Under the pieces are notes generated by a model. The model was not told the origin of the DNA. It saw only the letters and a program-made list of their open reading frames with translations, and did no database searches. Positions 10,601 to 21,481 of a DNA stretch of 64,000 nucleotides are shown here, piece by piece. A program made the translations under genes and the position numbers. How positions within the stretch are numbered: position 1 is the stretch's first letter; each line of letters starts with the position of its first letter. Origin of the DNA: Agrostemma githago (Eukaryota; Streptophyta; Magnoliopsida; Caryophyllales; Caryophyllaceae); NCBI GenBank assembly GCA_958450325.1, contig OY288242.1, positions 72,380,062-72,444,061 of the forward strand. The letters are read 5' to 3'.

Positions 10601-13169
10601 TGTAGACACCCACATTTTGACCGCCAGGTGTCTATAGTAGTTTCCGACAAACACCCGATGATGATCGGACGCTAGCGTGCCTTGACGTACTCGGAAATGG
10701 GCTCGAAATGATGGATATTGGGCCTAGGCATTTTAAGGAGTACAAATCTCACAAAACCGACCTCAAATTCAGGCCCAGTCGTTTCGAGTCAAATAACACT
10801 AATTTGGGTCGAATCCGTCACCAGGGGTAAAACCGTCTTTTAGCGACCGAGTCAAAACCCGGTCAAAGATATTTCTCGAGACCCGTGAATCCACCGTGGC
10901 AGCTCACACGGTTGGTTCACACTCCAACTCTACAAAATCAGCCATACAAAAAATAATAATAAATAATTCCGTTTAAGGTGGAATTCGATCCCGAGTAGGA
11001 ATCCTATCCGAGAACCGACTCAGACACTCAACCGAGTGCAACCACTCGGCCAAGTACACAAGTCAGCCGGTATTTCCTCTTTTCTTCCCTCACAAGAAAA
11101 CGGAATTCTCGTTCTCCTCAGCTTCTTACTCAAGCGGTAATTCTAGCTCAAACAGGAGTCCTATTCAAAAACCGATTCGAGCATCCGACCGAGTGTAAAA
11201 CATTCGGCCGAAACAGCCCAAAACAGTAGCAAACCAGCCGGTTTGCCTTTCTTCCTCCACAAGAAAGCGGAATCCTTATTTCCCTCAAGTTCCCTCGTTT
11301 CCTATCCTAAGCGGTAGTCAAACTCTCCCAAGCCAAGGTCGGGAATTTCCTATAAATAGCCCCTTGCATCCAACACAAAAAACACAATTTTATCAACGAC
11401 GATTTTACCAACAATTCTTCCTACACATTATCCACACACACACAATTATTTTAGCATCGAGAAACCGATTATATATCCAAAACCCGAAGGAGACCGGTCC
11501 AAAGCCCGACACCCTTCACCCGTCAAAACCGTACCACCCTAACCCAACCGACGTTGCCTCGACACTCCCGTGCCTAGCCACATTCCGACGAGTCCCGATC
11601 CGAGTCAACAAGAGCATGTAGGTTGAGGGTGCAACAAAACCCGATTTCTTCCCTTCTCTCCCTTTCTTCTCTTCGTCCGTTTTATGTTATGGGTCTAGAG
11701 TTGACTTTTTTTTTTTTTTTTTTTTTTTTAATCTAATATCGTTATTAACGTAAAACTATTTTTCATAGCGTATATTCTGAAAAATATGATATCGATTCTT
11801 CCATAATCGAATATTATATCGAAAGGAATTATATTAAGGTTTCGACGATACCAAAAATCGTTACATCTTTTTCGTCAAAATTCTTTTCTTTTTTTCGTTC
11901 AAAACAAACCTTTTTACAAAACTTTTTTTATTCATTCCGAATATTCGATATCGGTTTCATAATCGAATATCGGATACGACGAATATCGAAAATATGGATC
12001 GAATACAAGCTAATTCATAATTTGTACGCGATTCATCAAAAATAACAATTTTCGAACAAAAATAAAAAGACGGACAGACCCGCACGCGAGTCGCGCCACG
12101 CCCAGGCGACTCGCGCGCAGGCCTGAAACCCGAGTCCCTTTTTTCCGATTTTTTCGTTCGTTTTATTATTTATTCTTCGATCGATTTCTAAAGTTTACAT
12201 TTTTTCTAAAACTATTCCAAGTATTTGATATTGATTTCGTAGTCAACTATCGAATATAAAGAATATCGAAAATATTAAGTCGAGTACGAATCATGCAATA
12301 TTCATACGCGATTTAATACGAACTTCGAGTTTTCGAAAACCGGACCCGAAACAGGTCACCACGCGACCCGCCGGCATCCCGGGCGAGTCGCGCGGCTGGC
12401 TGTTTGCCGCGGCCCTTTTCCGTATTTTTATTATTTTTCGAACTTCGTTTTTTATACAAAACAACGTTCTTTGCAACAATATTTTTCAGATTTCGATTAA
12501 TATTTACTTTCTCGATCTCGCTATTTATTTCTTGCTATTATTATTTACAAATCGATACTAACTCGTTTGTTCATCTTTTGTAGCAAATTCATTCTTTTAT
12601 TTCATTTGTTTTATTATACTAAAACGAATCTCACATGCTAAATACAACTTCGACGTTAATTAATTTTGCATGCATTAAACCACGTAGCAACCCGTTCAAT
12701 TCCTCACATGCTTAGGAAAACAATGTTTGCATATCATTCATCGTTCAACTAACGCGCGCATTAAAACGTCATTCGATATCCTAGTAGAGGCCGCTAATGT
12801 GCGGGCGGGGTTGGGTGTTCTTAGTGAACTTCCCAACACGTACCCTCACCCCTTACTCAGAACCGTGGTTTCCGGATGTCCGAAACCATTGGCAACGAGA
12901 GTCATTCAATATACGATTAACCGCCCAGTCGGCATCTATATCGATATGCAAAAGGGACGAGCCCAATAAACTCTGACATCGGAAATGGGCCGTATTTTGT
13001 ACACGGCCCACTACGACATAGAGTGGGCTCGAACGGTTCCGAATAACCATAAAATTCGGTGGCGACTCCGACTTCGATTTAAATTTCCATTTGACCATCT
13101 CATGGAGATTCATTCGCCTCCCCAAACCCGCGCGTGGCCGCGTCGGGGTAGACCTATGTCATGTCCACA
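10601..13169 (+). repeat. Element A 5' LTR
   Basis: 2569 bp. A TATAAATAG box at 11351-11359 probably sets the U3/R boundary. Downstream, a module of about 290 bp occurs twice (about 11935-12130 and 12215-12400), each copy ending in a GC-rich hairpin around GCGAGTCGCG / GCGACTCGCG. The terminal 400 bp are the part best conserved among all copies in the window. Short reading frames inside are not genes. Confidence 0.92.
11351..11359 (+). promoter_or_regulatory. TATA box of element A 5' LTR
   Basis: TATAAATAG, at the same place in the 3' LTR (18822-18830) and in D's LTRs (42500-42508, 55269-55277), although the surrounding sequence has diverged. Conservation supports function as the Pol II core promoter. 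Inferred from sequence only. Confidence 0.65.
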
Positions 13170-13170
13170 A

Positions 13171-13190
13171 TTTGGCGACTCCGCTGGGGA
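13171..13190 (+). other. Element A primer-binding site
   Basis: TTTGGCGACTCCGCTGGGGA, one base after the LTR end. It matches the tRNA-Arg-type PBS known from Ogre/Tat elements. Confidence 0.8.
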
Positions 13191-14581
13191 TTTTCTGATG
13201 AGTTAATAACCTTCGGTGTCCTCAGGGTGAGACTCGAATAGAAATCGTTTGACTAGTACAATGCGCGTTTTAGTTTTACGGTTCATGCATAACCCCACTT
13301 TCCCGGGCCGGTACTCGTGACCGACGTCCCACTATACCGTTGATATAGTCCAAACTGGTTATGTCAAAGGTGTCCATTAGCCGATTCATATGGGTTTTAC
13401 GGCATGTCCTAATCTCAACTCGAGTTAGGGAGTCCGCCCCGATTCTTGATAGGCTATGTACACTGGTATAGACCCTTATAGACTGACCGAGACTTAGATT
13501 AAGAGCATACATGGCGTCATTATACTGTTTCCATGACTACGTGCTACTTAATCCACATATTTTTTCAAAACCATCTTTTCAAAATTTGCATCCTTTTCAA
13601 AATATCCAATTTCAAAACCCCGGACATATACCGAACTTTGGACTTATGATTTTACTCAAAATAGCCTTTTTCTAGCCGGTATTATGCCCAATTCAAAACT
13701 CGAAAATATTTTCGAAATTTTCAAAAACCCGTCATTCGGCCCACTCCCTTTTCTTTTTTCGAAAAAGGGCCGGATTTCTCCACCCGATTCATTTCGGGCA
13801 TTTCAAAATTCATATTTCAAAACCTTCCTCTTCTTAGGACTTCCCGTATTTAGCAGTGTCGGGTCGTGTCATAGGTCGTTGAAGTCTCTAGCGTCGAAAC
13901 TCTGTCAATCTTACATCACGAGTTTCCCCCCCTATCCTAGTCCGCCTTACCTAACTAAGGCAAGGCCCACCTACGTAGAACATACTCCTACAAAGGTTGG
14001 CCCGTTTACAAAATCGAGTCTAAAAGTCTGGGAATGTCTCACGTGAACCTTCCTCCGGACAGGGCCCAACCCACAGCGTTGGATCCTAAGGGAGGCCCAC
14101 CTTTCACAAGTCACCCGTCTAAGTGTCTTTTCCGAGTCAACCTTTTACAAGGCATAGCCCTATAACAAAAGGTTCACGGTCCTTACGTCTAAGGGTCACT
14201 CACTCGAGTCTTAACAAAGTCTTCAGTCCCACTCGGGGGCTACCCTTCAGCAGAGCGATCAATCACGGTTGATCTAAGGGTCATGTCTTGCACGTGTTGT
14301 CTCACGTATCCCACTTTCGAGTCACTTAGATGCCACACCATCTGGGTCCTATCAAAGTCCTTAGTCTCACTTGGGGGCTATTCTCCGACGGAGCGATTAA
14401 TCACCGTCACTCTGAGAATCGTACCCTACACATTTGTCTTAGAGAGTCTAACCCGAGTCAAACTGGAGTCGTCTCTCCTCCCGCGCTATTTCCTATGCCT
14501 TGGTGAAATTGAGTTCCAAAGCAACTTCTCTGATTACGCGGTATTCTTACAGACAAGCCACCGGTAACCAGACGCCAGAAA
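13191..14581 (+). other. Element A untranslated leader
   Basis: About 1.4 kb between PBS and gag with short reading frames only. Related to D's leader (44490-45545) and to the window-start element. It includes a phrase around 14235-14290, partly repeated at 14370-14420, with self-complementary GAGCGATCAATCACGGTTGATC-like words. Long leaders are usual in this lineage. Confidence 0.6.
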
Positions 14582-15442
14582 ATGCAAGAAACTTTGGACC
14601 AATTGACAACCTCTCTAGCTGAGCTTGAAGCCCAGTTGACGGTTATCAGGGCCGAACAAACGACCATTGCCACCCGTTTGAGTGTCGTGGAGCAAAGGAC
14701 TCTTAAGGTCAGGAATGAAACTACTGGGCCCATAGCTGAACTGGTCAGCGTCGTTCGCAAACTTGAAGAACAGGTCCACTCGACCACCAGAAACACCATC
14801 CTCACGGAAAATGCTCGTACCTACTCGCCCTTGACCGATGAACTGCCCGCTAACCTCAACTTAACGGGCTTACCAATGTTTGACAGGACGGAAGACCCGG
14901 TACTCCATATTCGGGCTTTCAAGGACTTTATGGCTGTTAAGGGGGTCAAATCGACCATGTTCAAGCATCTCTTCGCTTCCTCTCTGGAAAAGCACCCGAG
15001 AGCCTGGTACTACAGGCTTGATCCCAAGAAATACAGAACCTGGGACGATGTCGCAACGGAATTCGCGCGAAACTACGCGGATAATGCTGAGATCCAGATT
15101 ACCATGCGTACTCTGGAGGTTATGGCCCAAGAGCCCAAAGAAGGTTTCACCAAGTACCTTCAAAGGTGGAGGGCCGAAAGTGTGAAGTTGGTAGACAAGC
15201 CCAACGAGAAGACACTAGTGGAGGCGTTCATCAACAACCTCCTCCCTTCCTACCGCGTCCATCTTAGGTATGCCGACATTTCAAACTTTGCAGTGCTTAC
15301 CGAAATGGGCATTAGGATTGAAGATGATCTTCGACAAAATGAAGATCTGGGTGAAGCGTCTATTGGAGGCTATACTGGACATCAACTTGAGTCCTTAGAA
15401 GCTGAATTGACAACACTATCCGAGAGTCTAGATTTGGTTTAA
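14582..15442 (+). CDS. Gag (capsid) protein of element A, 286 aa
   Basis: Gag of a Tat-lineage Ty3/gypsy element, which forms the cytoplasmic virus-like particle that packages retrotransposon RNA. Residues 1-75 are predicted helical and Gln/Glu-rich, probably coiled coil. Residues about 90-245 form the Retrotrans_gag core, with the landmarks LPMFDRTEDP, HLFASSLEKHP, RTWDDVATEFARNYADNAE and GFTKYLQRWRAE. It aligns throughout with the gag of element D but has no frameshift. No zinc-knuckle follows: the frame ends shortly after a run of GAGTC-type repeats that in D encode Ser-Glu repeats at the start of the next ORF, so protease and pol are deleted. The ATG at 14582 aligns with D's start. Retention of an open gag in a young element suggests it is expressed or recently was. 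Confidence 0.88.
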   Translation: MQETLDQLTTSLAELEAQLTVIRAEQTTIATRLSVVEQRTLKVRNETTGPIAELVSVVRKLEEQVHSTTRNTILTENARTYSPLTDELPANLNLTGLPMFDRTEDPVLHIRAFKDFMAVKGVKSTMFKHLFASSLEKHPRAWYYRLDPKKYRTWDDVATEFARNYADNAEIQITMRTLEVMAQEPKEGFTKYLQRWRAESVKLVDKPNEKTLVEAFINNLLPSYRVHLRYADISNFAVLTEMGIRIEDDLRQNEDLGEASIGGYTGHQLESLEAELTTLSESLDLV

Positions 15443-16400
15443 GTCCGAGTCTGAGTCCGAGTCTAGGATGTTCTATTTCTTTCAATTTCAAAGTCAGAGT
15501 CGGTTGTACTCTATCCTCTTTTTTCAAAATTCAATAAAGTCAGCTTTTCAATCTCTCATCTATAATTTCCTTATGTGTTTCCGAGAACATGATGAACACC
15601 ATCATACACTGTGAGCACACGCACGTGACTATTATAGGCACATCTATAATGACTGCAGGAAATGAGACCCGTGTTTTCCTTTACCTGTTCCATGTCTGGT
15701 ATAGAAAGCCACACAACTACCCTTAGCAGGAGCGGTATCGAATCCTATGACAAATCTAGGTAATCTCCTAGTTTGGGTTAAAGACGGGAGGCAAGCCCAT
15801 TTCCCACAATAAAACACCCATCCAATAAGACTAACCGATCCCTACCTTAGGTGTTAGTCTGACCAGCCAAAAAAAAAAGCAAAAGGCCAAAATAAAAGAG
15901 CTGGCCATGATAAAAAAAACTGGACAAAAAAAAACACAAAAGTCCAAAAGAAAAAAAAAAAGCAAAAGGCCAAAACAAAAAAAGCAGGCCATCATCAAAA
16001 AAAAAGAGAGGCACCCATGACCGAGGTTAAGCGGTCAATCCAAATGAAGAATCCCGAGACCGGGGCTAAGAGGTCAACCAAAAAATATTCAAACAAACCA
16101 TGACCGTAGTGAAAACGATCAATTCAAAATTATCAATACTCATACCATCCAATAAGGAAGAGACAATCAAGCTGGTCAGCTAACACCACATTTAGCCTTC
16201 CCACATTACAGCCCTCAAGACCTTCCCGAGACCCAGGCCAGAGACAGCCCGGAATTTTGAGGATTCAAGCTCCATAGGATACCCCTAACCATTAGGGCCA
16301 GACATGGAAATCAGATCTCGCATTATCAAAACTTTTCCCGATCAAAGTTCGAGCCATTTTACTCGACTTCCCCTTTACATAACAAAATTCACAATCACCA
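15443..16400 (+). other. Element A post-gag region, A-rich
   Basis: Non-coding. It begins with the GAGTC-repeat remnant, then the segment also found inverted at the window start (15480-15793), then A-rich stretches with repeated AAAGGCCAAAA-like phrases (15860-16010). Confidence 0.6.
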
Positions 16401-16408
16401 TACAAAGA

Positions 16409-16684
16409 CCCGAGAGCAAAACTCGTCAAATCACCCGAGAGCAAAACTCGTCAAATCCCCGAGAGCAAAACTCGTCAAATCCTCCGAGAGCAAAATTCGT
16501 CAAATCCTCCGAGAGCAAAACTCGTCAAATCCCCCCGAGAGCAAAACTCGTTAAAATCCCCGGAGAGCAAAACTCGTTAAAATCCCCGAGAGCAAAACTC
16601 GTTAAAATCCTCGAGAGCAAAACTCGTTAAAATCCCCGAGAACAGAACTCGTTAAAATCCCCGAGAGCAGAACTCGTTAAAGTC
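16409..16684 (+). repeat. Minisatellite, 11 units of 24-26 bp
   Basis: The unit CCGAGAGCAAAACTCGTCAAA, with a variant CTCGTTAAAA in the later units, is repeated eleven times head to tail. Each unit contains a CGAG...CTCG inverted pair, so each repeat can form a small hairpin. Tandem repeats between the coding region and the 3' LTR are known from Tat/Ogre elements and can seed satellite DNA. The reading frame through it (16304-16630) is a repeat by-product. Confidence 0.88.
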
Positions 16685-18058
16685 CAATCCTAATTCTTCT
16701 CATTTAAACCAGTTACCAACCCCAAACACGGGAACTCAACTTGCGGTCAGCATAGAACATGCCCAAATAGTTCGCACCACCTCTGGGGGCTATCCCGGAG
16801 AACGCTCACAGTCACAGGATCAATATCCTAACCATTCTAGCCCTTTGATCAAGACATCACTGGGAATGCACCTAGCCTACACCATTGCTATGGCTAGTTA
16901 CACACGAAGCCCTAATAAACTAGGCACCATAATCCACTGAACTACGGCTTGGTTTGATTTCACCGCACGTGAATACGTAGGCAGCCTTTCAACAGAGGCA
17001 CAACCACCCACATTGACACACGTTCAAAAAGCACCATCATTCCGGTCACGACACTGTCATGTTCTCGACAGTTAGCTTTGTCATTCTGGGGGCTTCTCCT
17101 AGGCAGAAGTTCTCCATCCACTCACATAATCCAGATACATTCAAAATCTAGCCTCCTTTCTATAGTGTGTCCTAGTACTCGGCTCAGTCGAAGACAAGAA
17201 TCTGTCAGGACTCGAGGCAATACTCACTTTGGAAATGTACCCTAAAATCAAAAATCCAGAAGAGCACTAGACTACGGCATTGCTACTGCTAAAGGTCCTG
17301 TCATGCCAAAACAGTCTCATTACAGACTATTACAACCCCCCATAGCACATCCTTTCTATTCCGAGGATTCGACCATGTTGTCACTCGCCTAGGCTACGGA
17401 ATAGCGCAACTTAAGAGTCTTGTCATCTTAGGTGGCCCACCTCCTTACCAAGTCACGGTCCAACCCTTAGAGAGTCCAAGTCGTGTCTGTCAACTCGTCC
17501 TGTCGCGTCCAGAGTCGAGTCTGCCGGTAGGCCTCTCTTTCCAAATTCTCATTTTAAATTTGCAAAAACTTAGCCATTTGAAAAAAAATCCTTTTCGACA
17601 AGGTCAAATTTCAGTCTATTTAAACTGCAAATTTCTTTTCCACCTCTTTCAATCTTGGAAACCTATCTCCTAGCACGTGAGTTACTTTCAGGACTTCGAT
17701 TTCAAAATGCAGCAAAAATCATTTTTATTCCCCAGCGCGAGTCATATTTGTTTCACCTACGTGTTGCATGCAAAATTTTATGTAACTTATACAGGTACAA
17801 ATCACGACAGCGCAATTCACATAACTCCCCAGCGGCATTTAACAAGATGAGCCCATATACAGGCGCACCTAAGTCTTATGCGACGAGTTCAAATTCTCCA
17901 CGGAGTTATCATCAGCTCAGGTACATTTCTAGCCCATGGCCGGCGGGCCCTTCACGCAGGTCTAATGGACCTTAAACGACCCGACCGGAAGCTGCCAGGT
18001 TTTAATCCTTGATTGACTTGGTGGCTACTCTGACTTTCGCCCTGTCCAAGCCTCAGTC
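16685..18058 (+). other. Element A 3' untranslated internal region
   Basis: Non-coding on both strands as far as I can see. The phrase around 16935-17000 matches D just downstream of integrase (52020-52090), placing the right edge of A's large deletion at or before it. D's antisense gene has no counterpart here. Confidence 0.55.
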
Positions 18059-18071
18059 AGAGTGGGGGCTC
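18059..18071 (+). other. Element A polypurine tract
   Basis: AGAGTGGGGGCTC lies immediately before the 3' LTR at 18072, the position and composition expected of the plus-strand primer. Confidence 0.7.
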
Positions 18072-20637
18072 TGTAGACACCCACATTTTGACCGCCAGGT
18101 GTCTATAGTAGTTTCCGACAAACACCCGATGATGATCGGACGCTAGCGTGCCTTGACGTACTCGGAAATGGGCTCGAAATGATGGATATTGGGCCTAGGC
18201 ATTTTAAGGAGTACAAATCTCACAAAACCGACCTCAAATTCAGGCCCAGTCGTTTCGAGTCAAATAACACTAATTTGGGTCGAATCCGTCACCAGGGGTA
18301 AAACCGTCTTTTAGCGACCGAGTCAAAACCCGGTCAAAGATATTTCTCGAGACCCGTGAATCCACCGTGGCAGCTCACACGGTTGGTTCACACTCCAACT
18401 CTACAAAATCAGCCATACAAAAAATAATAATAAACAATTCCGTTTAAGGTGGAATTCGATCCCGAGTAGGAATCCTATCCGAGAACCGACTCAGACACTC
18501 AACCGAGTGCAACCACTCGGCCAAGTACACAAGTCAGCCGGTATTTCCTCTTTTCTTCCCTCACAAGAAAACGGAATTCTCGTTCTCCTCAGCTTCTTAC
18601 TCAAGCGGTAATTCTAGCTCAAACAGGAGTCCTATTCAAAAACCGATTCGAGCATCCGACCGAGTGTAAAACACTCGGCCGAAACAGCCCAAAACAGTAG
18701 CAAACCAGCCGGTTTGCCTTTCTTCCTCCACAAGAAAGCGGAATCCTTATTTCCCTCAAGTTCCCTCGTTTCCTATCCTAAGCGGTAGTCAAACTCTCCC
18801 AAGCCAAGGTCGGGAATTTCCTATAAATAGCCCCTTGCATCCAACACAAAAAACACAATTATATCAACGACGATTTTACCAACAATTCTTCCTACACATT
18901 ATCCACACACACACAATTATTTTAGCATCGAGAAACCGATTATATATCCAAAACCCGAAGGAGACCGGTCCAAAGCCCGACACCCTTCACCCGTCAAAAC
19001 CGTACCACCCTAACCCAACCGACGTTGCCTCGACACTCCCGTGCCTGGCCACATTCCGACGAGTCCCGATCCGAGTCAACAAGAGCATGTAGGTTGAGGG
19101 TGCAACAAAACCCGATTTCTTCCCTTCTCTCCCTTTCTTCACTTCGTCCGTTTTATGTTATGGGTCTAGAGTCGACTTTTTTTTTTTTTTTTTTTTTAAT
19201 CTAATACCGTTATTAACGAAAAACTATTTTTCATAGCGTATATTCTGAAAAATATGATATCGATTCTTCCATAATCGAATATTATATCGAAAGGAATTAT
19301 ATTAAGGTTTCGACAATACCAAAAATCGTTACATCTTTTTCGTCAAAATTCTTTTCTTTTTTTCGTTCAAAACAAACCTTTTTACAAAACTTTTTTTATT
19401 TATTCCGAATATTCGATATCGGTTTCATAATCGAATATCGGATACGACGAATATCGAAAATATGGATCGAATACAAGCTAATTCATAATTTGTACGCGAT
19501 TCATCAAAAATAACAATTTTCGAACAAAAATAAAAAGACGGACAGACCCGCACGCGAGTCGCGCCACGCCCAGGCGACTCGCGCGCAGGCCTGAAACCCG
19601 AGTCCCTTTTTTCCGATTTTTTCGTTCGTTTTATTATTTATTCTTCGATCGATTTCTAAAGTTTACATTTTTTCTAAAACTATTCCAAGTATTTGATATT
19701 GATTTCGTAGTCAACTATCGAATATAAAGAATATCGAAAATATTAAGTCGAGTACGAATCATGCAATATTCATACGCGATTTAATACGAACTTCGAGTTT
19801 TCGAAAACCGGACCCGAAACAGGTCACCACGCGACCCGCCGGCATCCCAGGCGAGTCGCGCGGCTGGCTGTTTGCCGCGGCCCTTTTCCGTATTTTTATT
19901 ATTTTTCGAACTTCGTTTTTTATACAAAACAACGTTCTTTGCAACAATATTTTTCAGATTTCGATTAATATTTACTTTCTCGATCTCGCTATTTATTTCT
20001 TGCTATTATTATTTACAAATCGATACTAACTCGTTTGTTCATCTTTTGTAGCAAATTCATTCTTTTATTTCATTTGTTTTATTATACTAAAACGAATCTC
20101 ACATGCTAAATACAACTTCGACGTTAATTAATTTTGCATGCATTAAACCACGTAGCAACCCGTTCAATTCCTCACATGCTTAGGAAAACAATGTTTGCAT
20201 ATCATTCATCGTTCAACTAACGCGCGCATTAAAACGTCATTCGATATCCTAGTAGAGGCCGCTAATGTGCGGGCGGGGTTGGGTGTTCTTAGTGAACTTC
20301 CCAACACGTACCCTCACCCCTTACTCAGAACCGTGGTTTCCGGATGTCCGAAACCATTGGCAACGAGAGTCATTCAATATACGATTAACCGCCCAGTCGG
20401 CATCTGTATCGATATGCAAAAGGGACGAGCCCAATAAACTCTGACATCGGAAATGGGCCGTATTTTGTACACGGCCCACTACGACATAGATTGGGCTCGA
20501 ACGGTTCCGAATAACCATAAAATTCGGTGGCGACTCCGACTTCGATTTAAATTTCCATTTGACCATCTCATGGAGATTCATTCGCCTCCCCAAACCCGCG
20601 CGTGGCCGCGTCGGGGTGGACCTATGTCATGTCCACA
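18072..20637 (+). repeat. Element A 3' LTR
   Basis: 2566 bp, nearly identical to the 5' LTR, including the TATA box at 18822 and the duplicated hairpin module. It ends GTCCACA at 20637 and is followed by CTAAT. Confidence 0.92.
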
Positions 20638-20757
20638 CTAATACTATTAACCTACTACTAATACTATGTACTACTAATACTACTACTAATTTTCTTCTTC
20701 TACTACTACTACTAATTTCCTACTTCTACTTTTACTACTACTACTACTACTAATTTT

Positions 20758-20790
<33 letters not shown>

Positions 20791-20910
20791 ATTTTCTACT
20801 ACTACCACTAATACTAATTTTCTACTACTACTAATTTCTTACTTCTACTTTTACTACTACTACTACCACTACTACTACTACTAATTTTCCACTACTACCA
20901 CTACTACTAA

Positions 20911-20953
<43 letters not shown>

Positions 20954-21481
20954 TACTACTACTACTAATTTTCTACTACTACCACTACTACTAATTTTCC
21001 ACTACTACTACTACTAATTTCCTACTTCTACTTTTACTACGTACTACTACTACTACTAATTTTCTACCACTACTACTACTACTAATTTTCTACTACTACC
21101 ACTACTACTACTACTAATTTCCTACTTCTACTTTTACTACTACTACTACTACTACTACTAATTTTCCACTACTACTACTACTACTATACTACTACTACTA
21201 CTACTACTATACTACTACTACTAATTTTCTACTACTACTACTACTAATTCCTATTTCTACTTTTACTACTACCACTACTACTAATTTTCTACTACTACTA
21301 CTACTACTACTACTAATTTTCTACTACTACCACTAATACTAATTTTCTACTATTACTACTACTAATTTCCTACTTCTACTTTTACTACTACTACTACTAC
21401 TACTACTAATTTTCCACTACTACTACTACTACTACTACTAATTTTCTACTACTACTACTACTAATTTTCTACTACTACTAG
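20638..21481. repeat. CTA trinucleotide array, third and longest segment
   Basis: About 840 bp of CTA repeats with interspersed TTTTCTACTAC and TTTCCTACTTCTACTTTTAC blocks, giving a higher-order period of roughly 60-130 bp. It is the continuation of the array that element A split. Confidence 0.9.

Larger units (their letters stand above)
10601..20637 (+). mobile_element. Element A: complete non-autonomous Tat/Ogre-like LTR retrotransposon
   Basis: Two LTRs (10601-13169 and 18072-20637) beginning TGTAGACACCC and ending GTCCACA enclose a 4.9-kb internal region with PBS, gag ORF, minisatellite and polypurine tract. No protease, RT, RNase H or integrase is present. The flanks are TTAAT (10596-10600) and CTAAT (20638-20642), a TSD with one change inside the trinucleotide array. 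By eye the LTRs differ at about 15 substitutions plus a T-run length difference in about 2.57 kb, roughly 0.6%, so insertion is recent. Compared with element D, the segment from gag's C-terminal part through integrase is missing: the Ser-Glu-repeat remnant (15442-15466) comes soon after gag, and a post-integrase phrase (TACGTAGGCAGCC near 16974) is retained. Confidence 0.9.

Noticed and set aside
16304..16630. 108-aa plus-strand frame with repeated Glu-Ser-Lys-Thr-Arg pattern
   Set aside because: It translates an eleven-unit minisatellite, and the amino-acid repeat follows from unit length. No homologous protein expected.
16409..16684. Possible CRISPR array
   Set aside because: The units are contiguous with no unique spacers, and the sequence is a plant retrotransposon.
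20559..20753. Frames with poly-Tyr/poly-Leu near the trinucleotide array (also 56456-56774)
   Set aside because: Homopeptides from CTA or AAT microsatellites.
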